Shown in pieces: positions 9,001 through 16,925 of a stretch of 64,000 nucleotides of DNA. The stretch is from NCBI RefSeq assembly GCF_004118375.1, contig NZ_SDHX01000001.1, forward strand, positions 2,173,693 through 2,237,692, in the 5' to 3' direction. The stretch's first letter is position 1. Each line of letters begins with the position of its first letter. A program made the translations under genes and the position numbers. Below the pieces are notes generated by a model. The model did no database searches and was not told where the DNA came from. It worked only from the letters and a program-made list of their open reading frames with translations. The DNA is from Oleiharenicola lentus. Lineage in GTDB: Bacteria; Verrucomicrobiota; Verrucomicrobiia; Opitutales; Opitutaceae.

Positions 9001-9093
9001 TTACAACACGGCCAGACCGATCAACCCCAGCACCACCAGCGTCGCGACAACCGCGAGCGTGAAAATTTCCTGCTTGGTCAGGGAGAAGGGCAT
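9001..9093 (-). CDS. 30-residue single-span membrane peptide coupled to exosortase
   Basis: The start codon lies 2 bp after the exosortase/EpsI stop (9096) and the frame ends at a TAA (9001). The product is MPFSLTKQE, then a hydrophobic helix of about 20 residues (residues 10-30) with no charged residue. Third codon positions are almost all G or C, like the neighbouring genes, which favours real coding. I do not recognise the family. Position suggests a subunit or assembly factor of the exosortase, or a remnant; both are inference. A hydrophobic frame of this length can also arise by chance. Confidence 0.5.
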   Translation of the reverse strand: MPFSLTKQEIFTLAVVATLVVLGLIGLAVL

Positions 9094-9095
9094 GG

Positions 9096-10709
9096 TCAGA
9101 GGCCGGCTTTGGCCAGGCCGCGCAGGATATCCTGCATGAGAGGTTCAGCGGCAAGTTCGTTCCAGGGGCGGTTGCTGGAGAGCCGCACGAAATACTGGCT
9201 GCCCTGCCGGCGGAAGCCGTAGCGCCAGGCGATTTGCAGCAGGGCGGGGATGGAGTAGGGGTCGCGGTAGTCGATCACCCGCCCGTCAAACACATGCCAG
9301 AACCACACATGCTGGGCGAGCCCGCGGTCAGTGCGGAAGACCCGGTGCTCAGCCGGAGCGAGAGCGCCACCTGCGGCGGAAAGGGTCTGGCGACGATCCT
9401 CGTTGCTGGTCTGGCTGGTCCAACCGGCACCGGGCCAGCAGGCGTCGGGCGTGTGCGAGGCCACCCGGCTCACGGAGGTCTGGCCGGGCGGCCAGTAGGC
9501 GATGTAAACGGTGACTTGCGCAGGGTGCCCGCTGATCGACGGGTGCAGGTAAGTGCGCTCCATCAGGTGGGTGGTCTCGAGAATGCCGGTGAACTGGTAG
9601 AGATCGTCGGAGTCCCGCGCCAACCATCCGGGCGCGGCCGCCGGCAGGAACTCGCCCAGCCGGGGCGGATCGGTTTCCGTCACGGAGTGTTCGCGTGAAT
9701 GCGCGAAGAAGAACAATCCCAAGCCGGCGGTCAGCGCCGTTCCGGTCCAGAAAATCGCCAACAGCGGCCGCGGGATCAGTCCGGAAATGACTTCCGGAGA
9801 TGCGGGCCGGTCGCGCTCCTTGGATTCCAGCAAAACGGCAAGTCCGGCCAGCGCGGCGGCCGTGAGCCCAAGAATGGCGAAACCCGTGGCGTCGTGCCAG
9901 GTGCCGGCGATGTCCACGCCATCGTTGGCCAGCAGGGTCAAGGCGAGCGAACGCAGGAGGTTCATGCCGAGCGCCAGCACCGGGGCCGCCGCGATCAGCA
10001 CCAGGCGGCGGAGCGGGCGACGCACCTGCCAGGCGGCAAAAAAGAATCCCGCATACACGCACGAGATCAGGCTGCGCACACCGCTGCACGCCTCCTCGAC
10101 GCCGACCGTGGTGCGGGCCAGCTCGATCACGTTGCCGTGCTGCCGCGCGGGCACGCCGATAAGGTGCAGCACGTTCATGACATTGTCCGTCACCCAGGTT
10201 TGGAGACCGAGGGTGAGCCTGGCATAGGTGCCGTCGGGAATCGGCGCGACCAGCACCCATAGCAGCACGGCGGTCACACTGATCCAGTTCAGGGGCACCA
10301 GCCGGAGATTCTCGTGGGCCAGCACCAGCAGGCCTCCGCCCAGCAGGCAGACCAGCGAGGCCGAAAGCAGGAAAAGCACGACGGCATGCGACCAGGCCAG
10401 GGTGGCGGCAAAGAGTCCCGCCAGGGCGAAGCCCAGGAGCGCGGCGCCGAGCAGCGCGCCGAGCAAGGGTGCGGTCCAGGCGCGATCCGGCATCCAGCGC
10501 CAAGGACCCTGCTGACGGCTTTCCCGGATCAGCAGCAGGAAAATCAGCGGGGCGAAGAACCCGTGGGAGAGATCGGGATTCCGCCGCCATTCCGGCCAGA
10601 GGAACAGGCAGACGAGGATCGTGCCCAGCAGCAGAACCGCGAGCACGCCGGTCGTGCGGGGCGAAGGGCGGACGGCCGTGGGCGCCGGACTGGAAACGGC
10701 GTCGGTCAT
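9096..10709 (-). CDS. exosortase fused to an EpsI domain
   Basis: A 537-residue polytopic membrane protein. The N-terminal two thirds is an exosortase: several helices, then the catalytic set Cys208 (EEACSGVRS), Arg253 (NLLRSLAL) and His272 (GTWHDATGF). The family cleaves C-terminal PEP-CTERM signals of exported proteins. The C-terminal third, after another helix near residue 315, is an EpsI/DUF3485 domain (VTVYIAYWPPGQ, HTPDACWPGAGW). It overlaps the TPR gene by 4 bp. No protein with a PEP-CTERM tail was seen in the window, so substrates must be encoded elsewhere. Confidence 0.92.
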   Translation of the reverse strand: MTDAVSSPAPTAVRPSPRTTGVLAVLLLGTILVCLFLWPEWRRNPDLSHGFFAPLIFLLLIRESRQQGPWRWMPDRAWTAPLLGALLGAALLGFALAGLFAATLAWSHAVVLFLLSASLVCLLGGGLLVLAHENLRLVPLNWISVTAVLLWVLVAPIPDGTYARLTLGLQTWVTDNVMNVLHLIGVPARQHGNVIELARTTVGVEEACSGVRSLISCVYAGFFFAAWQVRRPLRRLVLIAAAPVLALGMNLLRSLALTLLANDGVDIAGTWHDATGFAILGLTAAALAGLAVLLESKERDRPASPEVISGLIPRPLLAIFWTGTALTAGLGLFFFAHSREHSVTETDPPRLGEFLPAAAPGWLARDSDDLYQFTGILETTHLMERTYLHPSISGHPAQVTVYIAYWPPGQTSVSRVASHTPDACWPGAGWTSQTSNEDRRQTLSAAGGALAPAEHRVFRTDRGLAQHVWFWHVFDGRVIDYRDPYSIPALLQIAWRYGFRRQGSQYFVRLSSNRPWNELAAEPLMQDILRGLAKAGL

Positions 10710-12193
10710 TTCGTGGCGGGCATGTCGGCGCGTTCGAGCATGACGTAGAGAATTTCCAACGGCACGGGGACCAGGGTCAGCAGCTGCCCCACTTGCGGCA
10801 GGCTGTTGGGTTGGTGCAGGAGTCCGCCGACGGCGCGCAGGGCTTTGGCGTCGGATCCGGTGAACCGGCTGACTTGCTCCGCCAGGCGCTCGGCCCGGTT
10901 GCTATCGCGGCCGGCTACGGCGGCCAGATAGACCGCATGGTAAAGCGGCAAACTTTCGTTGGTCAGAGCCGGTCCGTCCCGTAGAAAACGGTCAACAAAA
11001 CGGGCGAGCCCCGCGGGTTCGGGATGGCGGATGAAGCTGGCGGAGAGCTGCGCGACCAGCCGCGGGGTGATGGGGTAGCTCAGAAGGGTGTCGTATTCCG
11101 CCGCAATCAGGGAGGTCCAGCGCTTGGTGTGGAGGATTTGCAGGCGCAGGATTGAAGCCTCGTCGGCGGGCAGCAGGTTGCCCTGGGCATTGATCAGCTC
11201 GAGCGCCTGTTCGGGGCGTTCGAGCTGCAGCAGGCGTTCCACCTGATAAAGCGGAACATACGGGCTGCCCGGGCGGCGGCTGAACCGCGTCAGCCGCGCG
11301 ATCGCCTGGTCTTCGCGGCCCTGCAAAAAAAGAATCTCGGTCTGCACGATCTCGAGGCACCAGTCGGGCAGGCTGGTGTGTTCCTGGATGAGATTCGCGA
11401 GTGCGGCTTCATCCTGGGTTTGGCGCACGGCAAAGAGCAGGCAGTGGAGCCAGGCCTCCCGCCGGCCGGCGTCCTCGGTGAGCATGGCGGCGGCCAGCGG
11501 CTTGATCTGGGCGTATTGGCCGCGGGCGAGCAGGGTGCGCACCCAGATCTGCGCGGTGGCCGGGCGTTGCTCGGGCACGTCGCGCATCAGGCGCTCGTAG
11601 ATGTGTTCGGCCACGTAGGGCTGGCCGGCCATTTGCGAAAGACCGGCCAGGGTCAGGCCGGCGGCGTAATTGCGCGGGTTCAATTCACAGACGCGCTGCA
11701 AGGCGAGCAGCGCCTCGGGGTAGCGACCCGCGGCGATGGCCTGCTGCGCCTGCGTCGCGTAGAGCTTCTCCTGGGAGGCGCGCAACTCCGGCCAGGCCGG
11801 CGGCCAGGCAACACTCACGTAACTGACTTCGTAACTGGCGCTCCGCAGGAAGGCGAACACGACCACCGTGCCCGCCGCATAGAGGACGGCTCCGGCCGCC
11901 GCACCGTAAAGGGCGGCCCGCCCCCAGAAGGGGCGCACGCGCTCGGCATCCACGCCGCAACGCCAGCCGTCCTTGGTCTGGGTCAGCAGCGGACATGCCC
12001 GCCGAAACCGTTCCGGTCGGCGCCAGTGCGTGATCGCGCTGCAACGGGAGTCGAGGGCGTGGCCGGAGTCGCTGTAGTGCTGGCAGGGGCACGAGTCGCG
12101 ATGCGCTCCGCGCAGACGGAACCACGTTTTTCGGACGTTCCAGTAAAGGAGCGCCCACCAGAACAGGAAAAAATCTGTCAGCCAGCCAGCCAC
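10706..12193 (-). CDS. membrane TPR protein with Cys-rich N-terminus, exosortase-linked
   Basis: About 495 residues if it starts at GTG 12193; the open frame continues upstream but overlaps the divergent thioredoxin-like gene, so that part is not believed. The start remains uncertain. Order of parts: a hydrophobic stretch (WLTDFFLFWWALLYW), a Cys-rich segment with CPC and three more cysteines that may bind metal, a second membrane helix (GAAAGAVLYAAGTVVVFAF), then TPR-like helical repeats such as GRYPEALLALQRVCELNPRNYAAGL. The stop overlaps the exosortase start by 4 bp. A scaffold role for the export machinery is inference. Confidence 0.75.
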   Translation of the reverse strand: MAGWLTDFFLFWWALLYWNVRKTWFRLRGAHRDSCPCQHYSDSGHALDSRCSAITHWRRPERFRRACPLLTQTKDGWRCGVDAERVRPFWGRAALYGAAAGAVLYAAGTVVVFAFLRSASYEVSYVSVAWPPAWPELRASQEKLYATQAQQAIAAGRYPEALLALQRVCELNPRNYAAGLTLAGLSQMAGQPYVAEHIYERLMRDVPEQRPATAQIWVRTLLARGQYAQIKPLAAAMLTEDAGRREAWLHCLLFAVRQTQDEAALANLIQEHTSLPDWCLEIVQTEILFLQGREDQAIARLTRFSRRPGSPYVPLYQVERLLQLERPEQALELINAQGNLLPADEASILRLQILHTKRWTSLIAAEYDTLLSYPITPRLVAQLSASFIRHPEPAGLARFVDRFLRDGPALTNESLPLYHAVYLAAVAGRDSNRAERLAEQVSRFTGSDAKALRAVGGLLHQPNSLPQVGQLLTLVPVPLEILYVMLERADMPATK

Positions 12194-12295
12194 GGCGGTA
12201 CCGTAGGGTTGCGGGTGGTCGCCGCAACGCGCAATTGAGGGGCGGACTTTGACGGAAAGGGATTTCTGGCTAGGATTCCGGCTCCATTCCACGCC

Positions 12296-12913
12296 ATGAA
12301 ATCGTTCACCCACACCCTCCTGGCCGGAGCCGCGCTGACGGTTCTGGCCCTCGCTGCCCAGGCGGCGCCCGCAGTCGGCCAACCCGCGCCGGACTTCTCC
12401 CTCACGGACATCCACGGCAAGACGCACAGCCTGTCTGCCTACAAGGGCAAGGTTGTCGTGCTCGAGTGGGTGAATCCCGAGTGTCCCATCGTGATGAAAC
12501 ATTACGAAAAGAGCGGCAACATGCCCGCGACCCAAAAGGCCGCGCAGGCCGAGGGGGCCGTGTGGTTGTCCATCAACTCCGGCCACCCGGGCGCCCAAGG
12601 GGACTACGACGCCACCAAGGTCGGCACCTGGAGCCAGAAGAACGGCGCGGCCTTCAGTGCCTATCTCCGCGATCAGGATGGCAAGGTGGGCAAACTCTAC
12701 GACGCCCGCCACACGCCGACGCTCTTCATCGTCGATGCCGAGGGGAAGCTCGTCTATGCCGGCGGCATCGACAGCATCAGCTCGGGCAACGCCGCCGACA
12801 TTTCACGCGCGACGAACTACGTGAAGGCCGCTTTCGAGGACATCAAGGCCGGCCGCCCGGTCGGCAAGTCCGTGACCAAGGCCTACGGCTGTAACGTGAA
12901 ATACGCCAACTGA
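12296..12913 (+). CDS. exported thioredoxin-like (AhpC/TSA, redoxin) protein
   Basis: A 205-residue product with a signal peptide (cleavage near AQAAPA, residue 24). The mature part is a peroxiredoxin/TlpA-like thioredoxin fold: GQPAPDFSLTDIHGKTHSLSAYKGKVVVL, then a single cysteine, Cys63 in NPECPIV, in place of a CxxC. The cis-Pro loop is TPTLFIVD. A second cysteine, Cys199 in AYGCNVKY near the C-terminus, could form the resolving disulfide. The role is probably thiol redox or peroxide handling in the periplasm. It is transcribed away from the TPR/exosortase operon and is followed by a strong terminator. Confidence 0.88.
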   Translation: MKSFTHTLLAGAALTVLALAAQAAPAVGQPAPDFSLTDIHGKTHSLSAYKGKVVVLEWVNPECPIVMKHYEKSGNMPATQKAAQAEGAVWLSINSGHPGAQGDYDATKVGTWSQKNGAAFSAYLRDQDGKVGKLYDARHTPTLFIVDAEGKLVYAGGIDSISSGNAADISRATNYVKAAFEDIKAGRPVGKSVTKAYGCNVKYAN

Positions 12914-12937
12914 GCCGCCACAGACTTCAAGCCTTCA

Positions 12938-12970
12938 GGCCGGGGTGATTCACCCCGGCCTTTCTTTTTC
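12938..12970 (+). terminator. strong rho-independent terminator
   Basis: A perfect 10-bp stem GGCCGGGGTG/CACCCCGGCC with a 3-nt loop (12938-12960) is followed by TTTCTTTTTC. It lies 24 bp after the redoxin-like gene and ahead of the convergent ADOP gene. Confidence 0.92.
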
Positions 12971-12991
12971 AGCGGGCTTCCGCACGGATCT

Positions 12992-15397
12992 TCACTCGGT
13001 GCGCAGGGCCTCCAAGGGATCGACCTTCGTCGCGCGGCGCGCGGGGATATAGCAGGCAAACAGGGTCACAACCAGCAACAGTCCGGACACCGCCGCGAGG
13101 GCGGGCAGGTCCAGGCCGGCGGCGCGCGGCATGATTGAGCCCAGAAAGCGACTCAGCCCGATCGCGCCGCCTAGTCCAAGCGCCAGCCCGGCGGCGGCCA
13201 GGCCAAGACCATGGCGCATCACCAGCTGCAGCAAATTGGAGGGACTCGCCCCGAGCGCGAGGCGGATGCCAAATTCGCCGGTGCGCTGCGTCACGAGGTT
13301 GACCGTCACGCCGTAAACGCCAACGGCGGCGAGGCCGAGTCCGAGCAGGGCAAAGGCTCCGAGCAGCTGCGCCGAGAGGCGGAGATTATGCTGCGCGCCA
13401 CGGACTGCTTGGGGCACCGTCTGGATGCCAAAAGCAGGCATGTCGGGATCGAGGGCTTCGACGGCCCGACGCATCGGTTCGACGAGCGTCTCGGGCCGGT
13501 CGCTGCGGACCACGAGATAAATCCAGCCCCAGGGCTCATGGACCAGCGGCTTGTAAACCACGAAAGGCGTGGAGGGCGGCTGCAGACTTGCGACGCTTTC
13601 TACGTCGCGCACGACCCCGATGACCTCCGCCCAGTAGGGCTGACCGCTGTCCATGCTGCACAACCTTTGACCGACGGCGCTGCGGTCGGGCCAGAGGGCC
13701 TTGGCCAGGCTGGCGTTGATGACGACCACCCGCGGTCCCCTGGCTTGGATGTCCGCATTGAAGAGCCGTCCCTCCAGCAGCGGAATGCCGACGGTGGAGA
13801 AATATCCCGGGGTCACCATCGTGTGACTGGCGGTGGGGAATTGGGCGCTTGAGCCCGGCGCCTGACCCTCGGTCAGCACCTGGCGGTCGGCATTGTAGCC
13901 GTTGACCGGCAGGGAGGTCGCGAGGGCCGCGCGCTCGACTCCGGGAAGGGCGGAGAGGCGCCGCTCCAGCTCCTGAAAATACACGATGCGCTGCGGGTCG
14001 TTGTTGATGCGGGTGGCGGGCACGGGCAGGGTGGCGGTGAGCACGCGGTCGGAGTCCCAGCCCGGCTCCCGTTCCAGCATGCGCTCGAGGCCGCGTTGCA
14101 TGACGCCGGCGCCGCCGAGCAGGACCAACGCCAGGGCAACCTCGGCCACGATGAGGAGATTGCGGGCCCGGCCAAGGCCGCGACCGGCGCTCGAGCCGCG
14201 GGACTGCTGCTTCAGCACGGCGTTCACGTCGGTGCGCGCGGCCAGCCACGCGGGGAAAATTCCGAACAGCACGCCCGTGACGAGCGATACGCCGAAAGTG
14301 AGGGCGAGCGTGACCAGATCGAGGGAAAGCGTCGCGCCGGCGGCTCCTCCCGTCAGCAGATGGCGTTCGATGAGCCGGTTGAGGGCGGTGGCGACAAGCA
14401 GGCCGAGCGCGCCGCCGGCCAGGGCGAGCACGAGGCACTCGCGCAACTGGTGGCCGATCAGGCTGCCGCGCGTGGCGCCCAAGGCGGCCCGGATCGCGAG
14501 TTCCCGGGCCCGCGCGGTGGTCCGCGCGAGCTGGAGGTTGGCGAGATTCGCGCAGGCGATGAGCAGCACAAAGACCGAGAGGGCCAGGAGCATCCAGGTC
14601 ATGTTCCGCATGAGGCCGTCGGTCACGGCATCCTGGAGCGAGAGCACGCGGTAGCGCAGACCGTTGTAGATGGACGGATGGTCGCGCGCCTGTGTGGTCG
14701 CGAGCGGGGCCAAAGTGGTCGCGGCGGCGGCCAGCGTCGCCCCGGGCCGGAGACGGCCAAACAGCGTGAACACCCGGTAGTCGCGCCATTCCTGTTGTTC
14801 GCGGGTGAAGTTGAGCGGCCGCCAGTAGCTCGCTCCTTCCCACAGCGGCCGGTATTCGAAGATGGGTGGCATCACGCCGACAATCTCCACCGGCTGGCCG
14901 TCAAGGCGGACGATCCGGCCGAGCACGTCCAGGCTTCCGCCGTAGCGCTGCTGCCAGAGGGTGTGGCTGATGATGATCACCGTGCTGCGGCCGGGCTGGG
15001 TTTCCTCGGCCGTGAAAGCGCGCCCGATCAGCGGCCGGGCTCCAAAAAGCGCAAACAGCTCAACCCCGCCCAGCACGCCGCGCAAACGGGTGGTGGCCTG
15101 CCCGGGCTCGGCATAGGTGGTGTAATCCCAGCCGAGTGTGGCCAGGATTTCGAAATCCTGGGCGCTGGCCCGGATTTCGTTGAGTTCCGCATAAGAAAAA
15201 AGATCCATGCGGCCCTGCGGCGTCACCCCGATGATGCGGGCGATTTTATCCTCCCCGGGAAACGGCGCCGAGTGGAACAAAAGGGCCTGCACGCCGCTGA
15301 CCATCGAGGTGTTGATTCCGATGCCGAGCGCCAAGGTGACGAGCGCGACGATCGTATGGGCCGGACTGCGGAGGAGGGAGCGGATCGCGTGGATCAT
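12992..15397 (-). CDS. ADOP-type permease (MacB-like periplasmic core plus FtsX domains)
   Basis: An 801-residue member of the acidobacterial duplicated orphan permease (ADOP) group of MacB/FtsX-like proteins, which are not encoded with their own ATPase. Order: N-terminal helix (IVALVTLALGIGINTSMVS), periplasmic MacB-type domain (GVMPPIFEYRPLW), FtsX helices, a second periplasmic domain, and final FtsX helices ending in PARRATKVDPLEALRTE. The start ATG overlaps the ApbE stop in ATGA (15394-15397). It stands apart from the four tandem relatives at 22800-32870 and instead ends an operon with ApbE and two glycosyltransferases. Cargo is unknown. Confidence 0.88.
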   Translation of the reverse strand: MIHAIRSLLRSPAHTIVALVTLALGIGINTSMVSGVQALLFHSAPFPGEDKIARIIGVTPQGRMDLFSYAELNEIRASAQDFEILATLGWDYTTYAEPGQATTRLRGVLGGVELFALFGARPLIGRAFTAEETQPGRSTVIIISHTLWQQRYGGSLDVLGRIVRLDGQPVEIVGVMPPIFEYRPLWEGASYWRPLNFTREQQEWRDYRVFTLFGRLRPGATLAAAATTLAPLATTQARDHPSIYNGLRYRVLSLQDAVTDGLMRNMTWMLLALSVFVLLIACANLANLQLARTTARARELAIRAALGATRGSLIGHQLRECLVLALAGGALGLLVATALNRLIERHLLTGGAAGATLSLDLVTLALTFGVSLVTGVLFGIFPAWLAARTDVNAVLKQQSRGSSAGRGLGRARNLLIVAEVALALVLLGGAGVMQRGLERMLEREPGWDSDRVLTATLPVPATRINNDPQRIVYFQELERRLSALPGVERAALATSLPVNGYNADRQVLTEGQAPGSSAQFPTASHTMVTPGYFSTVGIPLLEGRLFNADIQARGPRVVVINASLAKALWPDRSAVGQRLCSMDSGQPYWAEVIGVVRDVESVASLQPPSTPFVVYKPLVHEPWGWIYLVVRSDRPETLVEPMRRAVEALDPDMPAFGIQTVPQAVRGAQHNLRLSAQLLGAFALLGLGLAAVGVYGVTVNLVTQRTGEFGIRLALGASPSNLLQLVMRHGLGLAAAGLALGLGGAIGLSRFLGSIMPRAAGLDLPALAAVSGLLLVVTLFACYIPARRATKVDPLEALRTE

Positions 15398-16230
15398 GCA
15401 GGAGGGATTTGCAGGGTGCCAAATGCGAGCAGGGAGCCGTCGTCGTGCACATAAGCCGCCCCGATTTCGGGATGCGCTGCACAAAATTCCCGAATCGCGT
15501 CCGGCGCCATGATGAAGAAGGCCGTCGAGAGTGCGTCGGAAACCGCGGCGTTGGGCGCGAGCGCCCAGGTGCGCCGGGTGCGCTCCGCCGGCCGGCCGCT
15601 GCGGGGATCGACCAGATGCGAGCCCTTCACTGCGATACCCGAGCCACTGAGCGCGGCATGGATCAGGGGGACCGTGCGGTAGGTGTCGCCTTCGCCGAGC
15701 CCGAGATGCCAGCCGGGTTCGCCGGCGGGGGCGTCGAGCGCGAGGGCTGTGCTGCCGCCGCTCTGGAGCAGGGCGGCGGTGATGTCCCACTCGCGCAGCG
15801 TGGCAGCCAGGCGGTCGAGTGCGTAGCCTTTGCCGACGGCGCCCAGATCCAGATGCAGGCGCGCGGCGTGGGAGGTCAGCGTATGCTGCCCCGGGTCGAG
15901 CGAGTAAAGGGGGGCGTCAGGTGCGGCGCCCTCGGCCGCCACGGAAGCGTAGGCCGGGTCGAAGGTGCGGCGGGTCGCTGCGGAGACCTCGGCGGCGACA
16001 AGCAGGCAGTGCAGCGCGTCTTCGCCGAGCACGATGCTTTCACCGCAGTCTAGCCGGTTGGCGCGCGCAATGTCGCTGGATTCGACGTAGCGGCTCAGCT
16101 CCGACTCCAGCCGGTCGAGTTCGCGAAACGCGGCGGTCGCCGCTTGACGCGCGTAGGCGGTGTCCTGCCCGGCGATAAAGAGGCCGAAGGTCGTGGCCAT
16201 GGCCTCGTGTTCGAAGCGGGCGGGAGTCAT
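15394..16230 (-). CDS. apbE: FAD:protein FMN transferase (ApbE family)
   Basis: ApbE attaches FMN to a threonine of exported flavoproteins such as NqrB, NqrC or RnfG. The 278-residue product has EHEAMATTFGLFI at the start, LDLGAVGKGYALD in the middle, then SGSGIAVKGSHLVDPRSGRP and the metal-site region SDALSTAFFIMAP, all typical. No clear signal peptide is visible from ATG 16230, which may indicate a cytoplasmic form or a missed start. It overlaps both neighbours by 4 bp, between a glycosyltransferase and an ADOP permease, which is an unusual setting. No flavoprotein target is nearby. Confidence 0.93.
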   Translation of the reverse strand: MTPARFEHEAMATTFGLFIAGQDTAYARQAATAAFRELDRLESELSRYVESSDIARANRLDCGESIVLGEDALHCLLVAAEVSAATRRTFDPAYASVAAEGAAPDAPLYSLDPGQHTLTSHAARLHLDLGAVGKGYALDRLAATLREWDITAALLQSGGSTALALDAPAGEPGWHLGLGEGDTYRTVPLIHAALSGSGIAVKGSHLVDPRSGRPAERTRRTWALAPNAAVSDALSTAFFIMAPDAIREFCAAHPEIGAAYVHDDGSLLAFGTLQIPPA

Positions 16231-16925
16231 CGCGGAAACCTCCGGCGGAGTTCGCCGCGCAGGCGGAGCATGGCGAGGGCGGGCTTGAGCCAGAGGCGGA
16301 GGAAGCCGTATTTCGAGTCGCCATGCCGGCGCGGATGGTGGCGCACCTGGCGCTCGCCGACGCGAAAGCCGGCGGCCACCGCGATGGCGGGGAGGAAGGA
16401 TTGCATCAGCTCGATGGGGAAGAGGGCTGTGCGGACCTCGCGGCGCATCACGCGGAGCTGACAGCCGGCGTCTTGCACGCCGTCGGCGAGGAAGCGGCGA
16501 CGGACAGCGTTGCCCAAACGCGACATCGCCTGGCGCAGGAGGGAATCGTGCCGGTCGGCGCGCCAACCGCAGGCGACATCGAGATCGCCGCGCTCAACGA
16601 GGTCGAGCAGTTCGGGAAAGTCGCGCGGGTCGTTCTGGCCGTCACCGTCCAGGGTCAGCAATAGTTCGCCCCGCGCGGCGTGGAGACCGGCCAGCAGGGC
16701 GGCGGCCTGGCCGCCGTGGGGCAGGGGCAGGTCGCGGCATTGCGGCCAGCGGGAGCAGGCGGCGGCAATCTCCTCGGCGGTGGCGTCGGTACTGCCGTCA
16801 TTGGCGAGGATGATCTCGAAGTCACCCTCGCGGGACTTGAGCACGTCCACGCAGACCTCGACAAGCGGCAGGATGTTGCCGGCCTCGTTGTAGAGCGGGA
16901 TGACGAGCGAGAGGTGCGGTGTCAT
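16227..16925 (-). CDS. GT2 glycosyltransferase, polyprenyl-phosphate sugar synthase (DPM-like)
   Basis: A 232-residue GT-A glycosyltransferase. It has the family start LSLVIPLYNEAGNI, the LANDGSTDATAE loop, and the metal-binding LTLDGDGQNDP. The absence of C-terminal membrane helices resembles DPM1-type enzymes, which make polyprenyl-phosphate-linked sugar donors for membrane GT-C enzymes. The next gene upstream is such a GT-C-type protein, and the two overlap by 4 bp. The donor sugar is unknown. Confidence 0.88.
   Translation of the reverse strand: MTPHLSLVIPLYNEAGNILPLVEVCVDVLKSREGDFEIILANDGSTDATAEEIAAACSRWPQCRDLPLPHGGQAAALLAGLHAARGELLLTLDGDGQNDPRDFPELLDLVERGDLDVACGWRADRHDSLLRQAMSRLGNAVRRRFLADGVQDAGCQLRVMRREVRTALFPIELMQSFLPAIAVAAGFRVGERQVRHHPRRHGDSKYGFLRLWLKPALAMLRLRGELRRRFPR

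Noticed and set aside
8843-9154. A 103-residue frame upstream of the sigma factor
   Set aside because: It runs through the exosortase stop and the 30-residue frame; the product is compositionally odd and has no motif.
12194-12712. Upstream extension of the TPR protein
   Set aside because: It overlaps the divergent thioredoxin-like gene on the other strand and has no plausible protein sequence, so the start was moved to GTG 12193.
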